Below, piece after piece: positions 32,152-45,118 of a stretch of DNA of 61,102 bases. The stretch spans positions 1-61,102 of the forward strand of contig JAMYHX010000242.1 in assembly GCA_025529335.1 (NCBI GenBank), in the 5' to 3' direction. Within the stretch, counting starts at the first letter, position 1; each line of letters starts with the position of its first letter. The translations under genes and the position numbers were made by a program. This DNA is from Rhizopus sp. PT2906. Its lineage: Eukaryota > Mucoromycota > Mucoromycetes > Mucorales > Rhizopodaceae. The notes below the pieces were generated by a model. It did no database searches. It worked only from the letters and a program-made list of their open reading frames with translations, and was not told the origin of the DNA.

Positions 32152-35100
32152 CTAATGATGCTGTTCTTGTTCAACAAATTCAAGCGCATGTTCTTTTGCA
32201 ATGGCATGGATACGTGATACCTTGCCTTGGAAGGCAACACCATAAAACTTGTCTGCATTGGCTACCAGTTCGGGTCTGAAGGTAGTAGTGATGAATTGTG
32301 CATTTTCACTAAGTTTATGTATCATCTCTATCATATACAAATGTCACTATTTGAATATAAAAAGATATTGTATATTTGATATTTACCTGCCACAGCTGCT
32401 CTATATTGTGCATCCAAGTTAGCATCAATTTCGTCAAACAGATAAAAGGGTGCAGGGTCACATCGTTGGATAGCAAAGATCAAGGCTAATGCCACAAGAG
32501 ATTTTTGACCCCCAGACAGTTGCTGCATAATCAAGCCTTCATCCGATTTGCTGTTGAACGACACCTGTCAAAAATGTTAATAAACATGCATGTGTCCAAC
32601 AATGTATGCTTACTTTAATAGAAACACCACTAAATCTATCAACAGAGCTGCTATTGCCATCCATGTCAACATCTTGTTGTAACTATGCTCATTCTATTAG
32701 CGCTTTACATCTTTCTAAGACTTTATCCCCTTACATCCGATTTAATTATAAGCTCACCACGACCAGAAGGAACCAAAGTTTCAAAGATTTGTGCAAAATT
32801 AGCCGCCACATCATTAAATGTTCGCTCAATGGCTTGATTCTTGCGACGATCTAATGATTCGATCAACTGACTGATGGACACGCCTGATTTATCCAGCTCC
32901 TTTTTACGAGCAGTCAACTGATCTCTCTGCTTTGTGAATCTTCCATACTGTTCAAACGCCTTCTTGTTTACATGGCTGTATTTTTTTAGTTTTTCGTTAA
33001 TCTTGTGCAGTTGCTTAAGTAGTTTTTCAATACGTAAATTATTGTATTTCTGGAATGCTTCATCTGGCAATACACCAAGATCACGAATATTGGTATTACA
33101 TTCTTCTTTCTTTTGTATGAGTAATGATCTCTTCAAGAAGTTGCGTTCCAGATCCTTTTCGATATCACTCATGTAGCGTGCATATTTTTTAATGTCGTCT
33201 CTTGTACTTTCAATCTTTTCCGTTATCTTTACGTCTTCCTCCAGTAATTGGTCCACTTCAGTATCCAAATCCTCAATACGCTTTGTTAATCTGCCAAGTT
33301 TCTTTGTTATCATCTTGAGCTCATTTCGTCTTCTGTTGAGTTCATCCAAGCTTCCCTTTACAATCACTCTTTCTTTTTTACTCAACAAGTCCTTTTTACG
33401 TAAAGAGTCCGCGTTTAATCCTTCCTTTAAGGCATTAATGCGACTTTCAAGCTCTGCTCTTTGATTTGCTGTCTCTGTTAATCTTCTACGAAGCTCTTCC
33501 ATCTGAACAGCGTTTCTGTCCAGGATCTCCCTTTCTTCAGAGGATAACAATTTGCTCAAATCAGTGGCAAGCTCATTCTGGTAGCTGATCAATTGCTTCT
33601 CCAAAAGCTGACCATGAACTTGTATGCTTTCAATATTTCTTGTTTTCGTAGCCAGCTTAATCTTGAGTAGCTCTTCCTCTTTTCTTAAGCGACTCTCGTA
33701 ATTTTGCGATAAATCAGAGAATTCAGTCTTCTTTTTTCTTAGTTCCAGGGCGTGTAAGTCACTAACGATGCGAGTGACTTTCTGATCAGCTTGAACAATT
33801 TGTTGCTTAACTTGCTCAAGTCGTTCTTTAGCCTCATTATACTGTATCTGCACTTCTCTTAGGCGCTTTGCAGCATCTAAACGAGAACGTCTGCTGTCGA
33901 CATAACCACCTGTTAACGCACCACGGCTGTCAACACGGCTACCGTCGAGAGTGACTGCGACAAGACGGTGTGATTTTGCATAACTGGCGGCGACTTCCAG
34001 GTTGGGACATACAATGGTGTTGGCAAATATTTGTTCAAATGCATGTTGGTATCGCGCATCGTATTGAAGCTTGTTAAGGATAGGAATTGCATCTGTACTA
34101 TTGGGATATTCTACTGTTCTAGGCTTTACACGGTTCAAAGGAATAAAGGTGACTCTTCCAGATTTTTCCTTGTTCATTATTTCCAATAACTTTGTTGCCG
34201 TTTCATCTGTGTCGACAATAACATTGAACAGACTGTAGTCATCATAGTTTAAGAAAAAGGTAGTATATTTAAACATCGAGACTTACCTTGCTCCAGCAGT
34301 GGCATCGATAGCAGTGGTAAATCGTGGGTCACAGTCGAATAATTCAAATACGGGACCATACACTCCTTGAATGTTGTGCTGTTGAGCAATACGGCTAATA
34401 GAAGACAAACCGATACTGGTATTCTATATAGACATTTAGAACACGTTTCTCTCCTATAACTCCAACATTTCATCATAAAGCTTACTCTATCGATGGTGCT
34501 TGATAAAGTTCTTTCAGCCTTACGGATCTCGTCACTATAATTGCGAATCAAAGTGTCTAGTTTTGCCTCTTCACGCCAAAGATTCTTTCTTTCTTCTGTA
34601 GCTTCATCTCGCTCTGTCTTTAAGCTGAATTCTTCGTTTTCTAACTCCTGACGAAGTTTAAATCGTGCCATATTCTTTTCCTTGAGCTCTTCAATAGCTT
34701 GGGTCTTGAACAATAGTTCCTCTTCTCCTGCCTTTTTTTCCTCAATTAACAAGTTGAGCTGGTTTTGTCGAATCGTCAAGTTCTCGGTAATATCACGTAT
34801 TTGAGCATTAAGCCAGTCGTCTCTTTCTTCTTTGCTTGCAAATCTTGTTAATCTAGCCTGCTTTAAGCGCAGATGCTCCTGCTCTGCTTCGAGCGTTCTC
34901 AATCTATGAAAATAAATAAGTATAAAACTAAAGCTCATGCTATCCCTTTTTACTCTTGTTGAATTTGCTTAGCCGTTTCATTTAATTCAGTGTATTGAGG
35001 AGTTATAGTATCAATTTCACTCTGCTTTTGTGACATTGAATCTTCTAATTGACCAAGTCTGTTGGCAATATCGGCCTATATGAATAATGAGCATGACGAT

Positions 35101-36538
35101 AGCAGCTTCTCAAAATGCCTATTTACTTTATACTCCTCGTCTGATATTTGGGAATCTTGTAGGTCGTTGATCAAAAGCTCGAGACGTGCTCTTACTTTCA
35201 TCAGCTCGTTACGTTCCTCTAGCAAATCTTTCTTTTCTTGATCGTGAAGCTGAATTGTTTGCCTTGCGTCACGTAATTGATCCTCGAGTTCTTTCAACTT
35301 TTGCTCGCCTTTGTAATGGTGCTCTTCAATCTCCTCATTCTTACGAATCGCTCTTCTTCTCTCCTCTTCCAATTCCTCCAATCGGTGACTTGCACTTGTT
35401 TGCTCGCGAGCATAAATGGTGTATTCAATAGAGCGTCGACTATTGTCTAGTTCTTGATACTCTGAAAGCTCTGCTTTTTCTGCTTCAAGTTCACTTAATC
35501 TTTCCTCAATGTACTTTAGTACCTCTTCAATCTTTGCACGTTTAGCATCTAGAATAAATAATAAATCGAAACTGTAGTCAAGAGTCGTCATTTACTACTT
35601 ACTTGTTTCCTGCATCAATTTATTACTTTCTTCGCGTTTTTGCTCGTAAACACGTGTACCAGCGACTTCCTTCAAAAGCTTTAATCGATCTTCGTCTTTG
35701 GCAGTTGTTAATGAAGTAACCTAAGTAAATCAGTAAATAAATAATACAAAAAGTAGTAGCATTAGTGCTTACTCTTCCTTGTGGTACGATATAATAAGGA
35801 TTAGAACGAGAGAAACCAGCACTTTCCAAAAGGTTCAAGACGTCTGTTTTACTACATGTTATTTATGAATTAATATGTACTGAGACTGTTACTTTTAGTT
35901 ACTTACGTAACGCTTTTTCTATCGAGTGAATATTCATCCAGTGTCAAGCCAATACTTCTACGCAAAATAACTTCTTCTTTTCCAGTCTAAGTAAGCGAAA
36001 TAAGCTCAAATGATCGTTTGATAATAAAAAGGTTTCTTTTACAGGAAATCGATTGTCAGAGTTGTCAAAAATGATTTCAACAAAGGCAGAAATAGTAGCA
36101 GTGCCTACTCCTTCCTATATTTAAGATGTTATAAAAATAGACCTAGTTTTTATTATCCTTTTTATACTCTTACATGAAGTAATGCTTGTCTTTCTTCTTT
36201 ACTCAGATTTTGGTAGGCATCACCTAGAACGAAACGAATAGCTAATGAGGGTATAAGATTATTGCTGGCATTATCTTTTTTTTTATTTGGTATTTTTTAC
36301 CTGAAAAGAAGTTACTTTTGCCTGAACCATTTCTTCCAACTACACAGGTTTAGATTAATATGTATGCTTTACTAATGTAAATATAAATTGTTACCAATAA
36401 CATTATGTTTTGGACTGAATGGCTCAATCGTATTTTGATCTTTGTAAGACTTGAATCCTTGAATGACAATCTAAACATTCCTGGTTGAACTCGTTTATGT
36501 TTATACATTTTATTGAATTATACCTGTTTGATGTACAT
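32152..36538 (-). CDS. SMC3: Cohesin ATPase subunit Smc3
   Basis: Smc3 pairs with Smc1 and kleisin to form the cohesin ring. The head has QGFKSYKDQ, Walker A GRNGSGKSN and FVLGD. Next come LLESAGFSRSNPYYIVPQGRV and KEVAGTRVYEQK. Two long coiled coils flank a hinge containing GSRVDSRGALTGGYVDSRR. The C-terminal half head holds the signature LSGGQKSLVALALIFAIQ and Walker B PFYLFDEIDANLD. At least 13 short introns interrupt it. ATG 36538 gives MYIKQIVIQGF, the family's normal start. The head loop that in human and fission yeast carries the acetylated lysines 105 and 106 reads RRSIGLTLDEYSLDRK, with Thr105-Leu106 in the same positions. It converges on the septin-like gene, with 10 bp between the stop codons. 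Confidence 0.95.
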
Positions 36539-36549
36539 TAGTCTTTTTT

Positions 36550-36581
<32 letters not shown>

Positions 36582-37858
36582 GGGGAACACGCGAGGCAAC
36601 GCGAACAGGTCGCGTAAAGTGTTGTTTTGTACCTGAGTTTCAAAATAATCATTTGCTGGAACTAGATTCAAAAGAAGACGTAAAGGCTTAATCCTTTTGA
36701 TTGTAATTATGCTCAAAGGGACGTTATTATCAGCTAGAGTTACATGTTAATTTGATAAGAAAGAGTGTCAGAAAAGAGTGTTGGTATGCTAGAGTCCCTT
36801 TTTACAAATTTATATTTACGAGCGTCAACTAATAAGCTTATTGGTGACGATAATGACAACAGAAGCATAAGTAATGTAAATCTTCCTAAAAGCATCGTTT
36901 CTTGTACTGGAAGGAATTTCTCAAAATAAATGTCATTATCTAATTAATTACAAAACATTATTAGTCCAGTGCAAACACAGAGCATCATTCGATGATGTGA
37001 TGAGGCAAGTTATCTATGATTTCTATCATGATGGTTGTATGTTGTAAAGAACCTTTTCACCCATCCCCTTAATAGCTTTTGAGGCTCTTGACCACAAAGT
37101 GAACGCCTGAACTTATTAAAAGAACAATTGAATAGCCCATAATTAAAGTTAGAATAAGATCAGGAACTTTTTATAACAGAAGAAAAAAAGAAAAAAAGGG
37201 GGGGAGAAAGATTCATTTTATACTGAAAGTAATGATGCTTAGCAGCACAATACTTCTTTTGGATACTACTCTTTCTTTTGCTCTAAGGGCTCGTACTGTC
37301 TTCTATGTCCCGATGATCCTTTCAAAGTGTTAAAATAGGTACTCTGATCCCCCTATTGGGATAGATTTATTAAACAAGATCAAGCCTTTAATTATCGTGC
37401 TTGTACTCAATCTAATCAAGGCAAAAAGTGTAGTTCTCGATTTCATTTTTGAATAAAGCGCTGTCAAATTCCAAAGCAATAGCATTGATGTGACCCAATG
37501 GGCACTGACATTGTCCATTGATACATTGGAAGCGCGACTTTAATGCAAAATCACCGACAGATCGAATCAAGAAGAACGAATAAGCAACGTGCTGCTTAGT
37601 GCAATGTTACACGGCTTGACACTTTACCCTATAAACTGTTGTTTACATTATATTTGTTTATCTATTGCTCAAAGCTCTCGTCATTAAAGAAAGGAGGGAA
37701 AAAAAATACGTGGGCGTAGTTAATGAAACCTATAATAAATGTTGATGTGAAGCTTAATTTTTTTTACATTGAATCCATTTTATATCCCGAATCAACTTCA
37801 GATCTATTTTAACTTTTTTTTTATACACTTTTTTTTTTCTTCTTTCTTTATAACAAAG
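36539..37858. other. Intergenic between SMC3 and the VTC gene
   Basis: About 1.3 kb lies between divergent genes. The side near SMC3 has an A-run (36550-36583). A minus-strand open frame at 37330-37550 has one reading with clustered cysteines (FQCINGQCQCPLGH) that loosely recalls a Cys-rich phrase in the element island at 12.8 kb. It may be a repeat remnant. T-rich tracts at 37757-37840 form the VTC leader. No full gene is seen. Confidence 0.45.
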
Positions 37859-40106
37859 ATGAAATTTGGTTCACAGCTTAAGGACGCCATTTATCCAGAA
37901 TGGACAGAATATTATGTTGACTATGATGGATTAAAGAAAAGGTTAAGAAAGGCAGAAAAGGATAAGCCGTTCACTGAAAAGGATGAAGCGGAATTTGTTG
38001 AACTATTAGACAATAACCTCGAAAAAGTAAAGAATGTTGTGTAAAAATGACATATAAAACATGTATTAATAAAGAGAAAAGGTTTACGCTTTCCATCAAG
38101 AGAAAATAGAAGAAATCAGAAGGAGAATTGATGAATGGGATGAAAAGATCAATACACAGATACCAAGCGAAGACAACATCAGTGAAATGACGCATATACA
38201 AGAAAACATCAATTGGATCGCAGATGACATCAATCGTCTTTCACGCTTTTCCAGATTAAATTACACTGGCTTTTTAAAAATAGTTAAAAAACATGACCGT
38301 CATACAGACTATGTTCTTCGTCCTATGTTTATGGTCAGATTAAACCAATGTCCTTTCTGGAACGAAGATAATGATTCACTCTTGATCAAGTTATCTCGAC
38401 TATTTTCAAAAGTTAGACAAGGAGGCATGACTATGTCCTTCAAACCTTCAAGCTTTTCTCCATTTGAATTAGAAGAACAGTCTGAAAACAACCGTCGTTT
38501 AATCGTCAAGCGTTACTTTGTTCAAACTGAAAACGTATTGGAGCTAAAGACATATGTACTTCGTCATCTGTCTGTCTTGGTTTATCGTGACAACTTTAGA
38601 AATCAGAATGATATTGATCCACCCATCTCTTCAGTCTATTTGGACAATTCTGAACTGGATTCTTATAATACACGTATTGAAGGTGCCGAAGGATCTCAGA
38701 TCATTCGTCTTCGATGGTACGGTAGCGCCAAAGGAAACAGCTCTATTGCATTCGAACGTAGAACACTCAGCGAAGAAAGTCGTGGAGAGCTCAAAGACCG
38801 CTTCACGATCAAAGATAAATATGTCACTGGCTTCATTCATGGTGATCAGACCTTTTTAGAAAAGTCTGTGCGCAAGATGAAGAACAGTGGCAAATCCCAG
38901 GAAGAGATTGAAAAATATGAAAAGCTCGTACGCGAAGTTCAAGGAGATATCATGGCCAAGAAGATGCAACCCGTCTTGCGTACATTCTATCGTCGAACCG
39001 CTTTCCAAATCCCTGGTGACCGAAGTGTCAGAATGGCCCTTGATACCGATCTCTGTTTTATCAGAGAAGACTCTCTATTATTCCCTGACGACCCTGTCGT
39101 TCGTCGTCCAGATGGTACATGGCGTCGACCCGATGTTGATATTGATTTCCCATTTGCTAATCTCAAGAACGAACAAGAGATCAATCGATATCCATTTGCT
39201 ACTTTTGAAATTAAACTTGAATTGGCACCCAATGAAAAGGAACCTGAGTGGATTGTTGATCTAGAAGAAAATGGTATCTTAGAAGAGGCCAATGACTTTT
39301 CCAAATTTGTTCACGGTGTCGCTGTCATGTTTGATACACGTGTTCCTCTCTTGCCTTACTGGCTTGCTCAAATGGATGATAACTTGGAAAAGCTGCCTAT
39401 CTTGCCTTCATCCACACCTTCTGTTAGACCTCATAAACCCAAAGGAAAGCCATCTCAAGAGTTCGAATCACTCGAATCACCTTCAACGTCATCTTCTGCC
39501 GCTGTTGTTTCTAATGAGAGATCATCCTTATTAGGTGACAGCAAACGATCTCCTACGTCCTACATGGGTATTAATCATCCAGCCCTTTCTCCTGTTCCTG
39601 AGGACGAAAGCGAACGTCAGGATCACGTTGCTTCAAGGATGCTCGATAGATTCGTAGCCTCGTTCAACAGATTCTTGAATAATCATAGTCAGCCTCAACA
39701 GAAACAAGATCAACCTCCTGTCATCTTACCTCCTGGTGTCAAGATCCCCAAAAAGGTCATCACTCCGTTACGCGTAGAACCCAAGGTATTCTTTGCGAAT
39801 GAACGTACTTACTTTGCATGGATGTCCTTTGGGACACTGTTATCTACATTTTCACTAGCCTTGTTCAATGCAGGTGATGCTGTAGGTAAATTAAGTGGCC
39901 TTGTCTACACTCTTGTATCTATATCCACCTTGATTTATGGTATGGGTCTATATTATCGTCGCCGTGAATTGATCCGTAATCGTTCTGCTGGCCCTTACGA
40001 TGAATTGATGGGCCCTACCCTGATTTGTTTTGCTCTCATGTTTGCTGTTGGCTTAAATGCCTATCTCAAGTTTGCAGTCAAATCACCATCATTATTTTAT
40101 CTTTAA
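37859..40106 (+). CDS. Vacuolar transporter chaperone (VTC) subunit, SPX and DUF202 domains
   Basis: VTC makes inorganic polyphosphate at the vacuole. Two exons (37859-38026, 38082-40106) give 730 residues. The SPX domain opens the protein (MKFGSQLKDAIYPEWTEYYVDYDGLKK, with the Lys cluster LKIVKKHDR that binds inositol pyrophosphate). The central tunnel domain follows: SSVYLDNSELDSY, RLRWYG, FERRTL, TFYRRTAFQIPGD and TFEIKLEL. Three helices of a DUF202 domain close it (ERTYFAWMSFGTLLSTF, then YGMGLYYRRREL). The length resembles Vtc4, the catalytic subunit, but the lysine expected after ER (Vtc4 ERKTH) is Arg283. It may be a Vtc2/Vtc3-type accessory subunit or a diverged Vtc4, so I give no paralogue name. 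Confidence 0.9.
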
Positions 40107-40267
40107 CATCCTTGTTTAAACTTTCATCGTTACCTTTTTATCACTATTTACTGCTACAAGAATAAATGTATCTACCCACTTTATTCAGAAATCATTCGCA
40201 CACAATTTGAAATGCTTAATACAGTCATCATTTTTTATTATTTAATAAAACTAGTCATGCTGATAAT

Positions 40268-43200
40268 CTATGATGTAGCAGTAGTAGCAATCAATTGAGG
40301 TAAAGTAGGTTGATGAACAAACACTTCTGAACCCTCTTTATCATCTGTTCGAACAGTTAACTTCCAACGATTGATATCGTATACACCCGGTAACTGAAAC
40401 ACAGCAAACACCTGGATATCTTTTCTTTCTTCTGGTTGTAATGATCCCGTAAAGACAGTAGAGCCGTTCCAATGGAAGGGGTATATACTTAAATAGGATT
40501 TACCGCTATTGGTATTCTTTTGGTCTGTCTTAGACCAGGACAATAATTCGAGAGTGTAACGACTTGTTCGATTCCATGAGCAGTTCATAAGTGTTAGACA
40601 TACAGGTACCTTCAATAACCTACACAGACAAGACTTAATGACAATGCACACATTTTCAAGTATTTCTTACCCTTCATTATCAAAATTATGTGCCTTTTTA
40701 TCGGGCGCAGACACCAATACTTTGACAGGACTTTCATCCTTGATCACTCTATTGCGCGTAAGACTGTTGATAAGCATAGCCCTTTCTTTAGCTGTTGCTT
40801 CAAACATGGTGCGATTTTGTTGGTTCAGGAGTTCAGTACTGTTGCCCTGGAAAGGGTTTTGCTGTATACCAAGATTGACGCCAATGATATAATGATGTCC
40901 TTGTCGTTTCATATTTGGTATGTTCCAGTATATAGCTAAATCAACATCTCCAGAGTTGTATAAAGTAAATAGCTGACTGTACTTTTCTTTGGATATATTT
41001 GGAAACTGGTTCTCCAGGTTGCCTAAGCGCCAATGCATACGTGAATTAAGTGAGAACGTCTTGAGAGGTGGGGCATCCGCAGGAATTTCGTTTTTCCTCT
41101 ACAACATAATAATGATTAATCCCATAGTTTCAATATGGCTCTACTTACAAATGCAACTTTGCTTAGATGAAGGTCAATCGGTGGTGGTAGACTCTTTTCC
41201 TTTGAATCGTTTTTCTTTTGATTGTTGAGCAAGGCACCAAGTGCATTCGAAGTCCATGCTTCAGGAGTATTAGATATGTCACTCTCATACGAAGCTATCC
41301 TTTGAATCTTGTAGTACGCAAAGGTGGTTTGCCTAGGAGGAATGTTCGTTTTTGATTCAATATCTTGACTATTCGAAAGATCAATACTAAGTGGTGAAAT
41401 ATCCCACATGGGGCTGGAAGCATTTAGCTGCACCAATTCAAACTGAGTCACTGTCTGAAGATTTTCGATTTCAATACCTAGTATATATTCATTGATGGCT
41501 GTAGTGCTTGGCCTTGTGAAGGCATTGATCTTGAGGGAAGGAAGCACCTGCATCTGGACTGAGTACCGCAGCGTACGGTGGGCAATCATAACGTTATCTT
41601 CGTCTGACTGATAAGAGAACAACAATTTGAATGTATGTTTGCCAATCCTATCACCTCGTATCCAAAGAGGGACAAGCGTTGTTTCGCCTGGCTTGACTGC
41701 ACCCTGATAACCATCCTTCTTGCCTGGAAGTGGGATAGAAATCACACTGGCATCAAACAACTTGTTATCCAACTGCATCTTGCTTAAAGTGGATGATTCA
41801 TCTGCAGCGTATATGTTTTTATCCATATCTTCAGGGTTACCCACACAGATAAAACTAGGATGACTTGTCTTCAATCGAAGCGCAGTCAAACCCTTGTTTC
41901 CCTTGTTATTAATCTCTAGCACCGTTTGAACCACTTCACCAGACAAGATTGTCTCTGGTACATGATGGAGTGTAAGATCCAATAGAGGCATAGGCGAAGT
42001 TACCAAGATATCCAATGAACGGTCGGGCGCATAGACCACAGACATTCTCTCTTCTTTTGTTCTATTTAAACGTTTACCTTGCTTACGGAACGGCTTAAAC
42101 GTATGCACTAAATCGTTTAGTGTATAATGCAAGCCAGTGATCAGTAAGCTACCCTCATGTCCAGGTACTACAGCCAGACTGATCTATAAGACAGGATAAC
42201 ATATTAGTCTTCTTAAACAATCACCTACAACAACACTTACTGTCTTTTTTTCCAATGGATCCAAAGTGATACTAGATATCTTTTGTAGCTTAAAATGCTC
42301 AAATTCAAATAGATCACTTCCTTCTATCTGCTTTCCTTCTAGCATTTCTTCATGTTCAACAGTTTCAGAATCTTGTGATTTGGAAGAAGCTTTATATTGA
42401 CAGCCAAGCATAATACTGTTTAGAGTAATAGCTATCTGAAGCGGGTTGTACAACTCAACATGTATGATCGCAGATTCTACCCGATTTCACAAGTGATTAG
42501 TCTCATTCTTTACATATATATATCTTGCTTTTCTTTCTTTACCTTCGACAGCGCAAACAATTCGATCATCATCTTGCTGTTGAACAGCCATAGCTCTTTT
42601 AGAGCTAGAAATGAAGCCATTCGCAATACTTTCTTCCAACAGTTCAATTTCCATGGCTGCCCATTCTTCTCGATGTGTCAGATTGGATTGAGTGTTGGAT
42701 AGAGTCACTTGGATTGTCCGATTATCGATGACAGGTAAGCCTAGATTAGGGAATGATCGTTTTAAAGGATCGAAACCGGCTTGTGCTGCGTATTGCTATA
42801 TAATAAAATTAGTCAAGCTGTATACATAGTTTACAAAATCTAACCTTGTAGATGAATAAAAACTCTCTAATGTGGGCTATTTGTTGTTGAGATGTTTGCT
42901 TGGTGTCTGTCAAAACATTCGAGAAGTAGGCAACTGAGTCTTCAAGACGACCCAGGTGGAAAGCTTGACGTCCCAGAGCAAATTGCACATGATTCCTGGC
43001 TATGGACCAAGAGTGATTGTCTAGGACTGCTGCTGCCAGTTCATAGCATCGATAAGCGTGCAATCTCTTTATATATTCATCAACTGTTATTGACTTGTGA
43101 AATGCTATTTTATATTTTATTTTTTTACCTGTGATGCCTTGCCGTATCGATGACCGGCCATAACCAAATGGAATCCATACTTTCGCACCATTGGCTTGTT

Positions 43201-45118
43201 TACTCTCAAAAAACAATGTGCGGCCTGTTCCAAGAAAAGGCCTGATCTCAGATCTGAATCTTCACCCGTCATTCTGACCAGAGCGGTTGGTATATCCTTC
43301 CACATTTGTCGATCTTTAAGTAGTTCATAGTAAATGATCGTTGCACGCGTTGCATGAAAGATGGATCTGCATCTGTTCAAATATTGTTGCACAGCAAGTT
43401 CAAAGTGACGGTCCACGTCAGTCTTGCTCGTCAGTGGTTGATCCATCATTAATAAGCAAACACCCATCATCTCCTGTGTACCTGCATGATACTTGTAGGC
43501 TTTTTCAGTGGCGTAATCTCGTCGAACGGTGTCATAGATTGTGTATGCAAACTTATAATCTCGTAGCATGAATGCAAAATCTGCTAATTTACGCATTTGT
43601 GCTTCAGGAGCAGCAAAAGGATAAACTGTGATTGAGCTAGACCCGTAAGGCACATTGGGTCCCTGTGCTGCAACGGACTGAAGAGATTGAGTAGAAGACG
43701 AACGACTGGAAGTACCAAATAATCGGCGACTAGCACCAAACAGTCGACCTGTCAATCCACGACGAGCTGATGCCACTTGCTCATTCCACTGTTGAATGTT
43801 TCGCTCCATAAAGGGTATTAAACTTTGGGCCACAAACTCCTGGACCATTGACCTTATCTGATTTACATTCTCATCTGTAAGACATCTTCCATATTGGATC
43901 GAAGCTTGCTGTTGTTCTTCGTTGATAACTATAGTCTCGCGTGCAATACTATCTTGGTTGCTATTATTATCAGAATCGATGGGAAATGACTGTATTGATG
44001 TCCCATGAACTACAGTTGCAGGCAAATTACTCGTGCTTGAAGATACGGAACTTGATCGAGTATGTCCTCCTCCGACAGAAGGTGAAAGGGGTGTGGTATT
44101 TAAGGAAGATACACTAGAGTCTGGATTAGATGTAACATATGATTGTAACTCTGATTCGATGCGATAAGATTCGGATAATGGTTCCTCCCAAATGCGTCGT
44201 ATGTTATCCTCAGATCTATCCTCTATACTGTCCTCATCTTTTGGATTTCTTGGCTTTGAGTTGATAGTGAGTAAATAGCAGTGTAATCCAACCGTTCGTT
44301 TGAGCTTATCAAAGAAAGCCATGGAACTAATAATTGTATGCTTAATATTGATTTAATAACATATAAGGATATACTTTACTGCTCGAATGTTGTAAGGTTC
44401 GGATCATGAAGTACGACATAGTATCTTAATATGTTTGTATCAACATAGGGCTTGTCTAGAGTGAATGACGGAATGTTTGGATTATAGAGTTGCATAATAG
44501 TGCTGATTGGGTCAGTGTTTAATGATGAGATAACAATCATGGTGGCTACTGGATGATCAAAGGTCTCATATTCTGTTATTCCTCGAAGAGAAAGGAGCGT
44601 ATCTCTGAAATCGGTATACCAAGGTGTCAAGTCATTCAAGTGGACTAATAGGCATATCAGTAACCATGTATATAGATCATGCTATAAAAATACCGTTTAA
44701 ATAGTCCTCGGCAACATCACTTCTATTTCTGATCTTTTTTATGTTTCCAGTGTATTGCTCTCCTCTAGACTTCACTTGGTCTTGAACAAGCCTCATTACT
44801 GCTTGGTGATTAGGTTCTTCTAATTTATTTATTGATTTAAAACGTACATTAAAGTTATCAATTGACATTGGCACACCTTGCCAATCGCGTGGAGTAACTA
44901 TGGGTTATTAGCTTATGTTCTTTTATGGTTTATGTATCTCTACCTTTTTCAAGTGTATCACCAAAAGGCTTGATAAGATCAGTGAAGGAAGGGATGTGGT
45001 TCAGTCTACAGAGCTCTTCAGCATCTTCACTAGCAGTTACAGCTACTACAGGTGCAACAGTCTTTGCAATGATATCACGAGCAGACAAGTGTGAGCCTAA
45101 ATTGAATGGCTCTTTCAT
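40268..45118 (-). CDS. TRS85: TRAPPIII-specific subunit Trs85 (TRAPPC8)
   Basis: Trs85 targets the TRAPPIII exchange factor for Ypt1/Rab1 to autophagosome formation sites and the Golgi. The reconstructed protein exceeds 1,200 residues across roughly ten exons. Recognisable pieces are the N-terminal HLSARDIIAKTVAPVVAVTAS, GDTLEKVTPRDWQGVPM, NDLTPWYTDFRDTLLSLRG, DNHSWSIARNHVQFALGRQA, and FHLVMAGHRYGKASQ joined over an intron of about 60 nt to RLHAYRCYELA. The C-terminal half is beta-rich (Ig-like) as in TRAPPC8. A Ser-rich loop interrupts the middle (about 43960-44130). The 3' end faces VTC across 161 bp. The autophagy link with ATG5 is a shared theme, but the genes are 40 kb apart. Confidence 0.9.

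Noticed and set aside
38027..38081. Premature stop in the VTC gene
   Set aside because: It lies in an ordinary GT-AG intron (38027-38081) that joins NNLEK to VYAFHQEK.
43100..43130. 24-nt intron in TRS85
   Set aside because: Too short to splice; extending to the acceptor before AGATTGCAC gives an intron of about 60 nt and the family sequence SQRLHAYRCYE.
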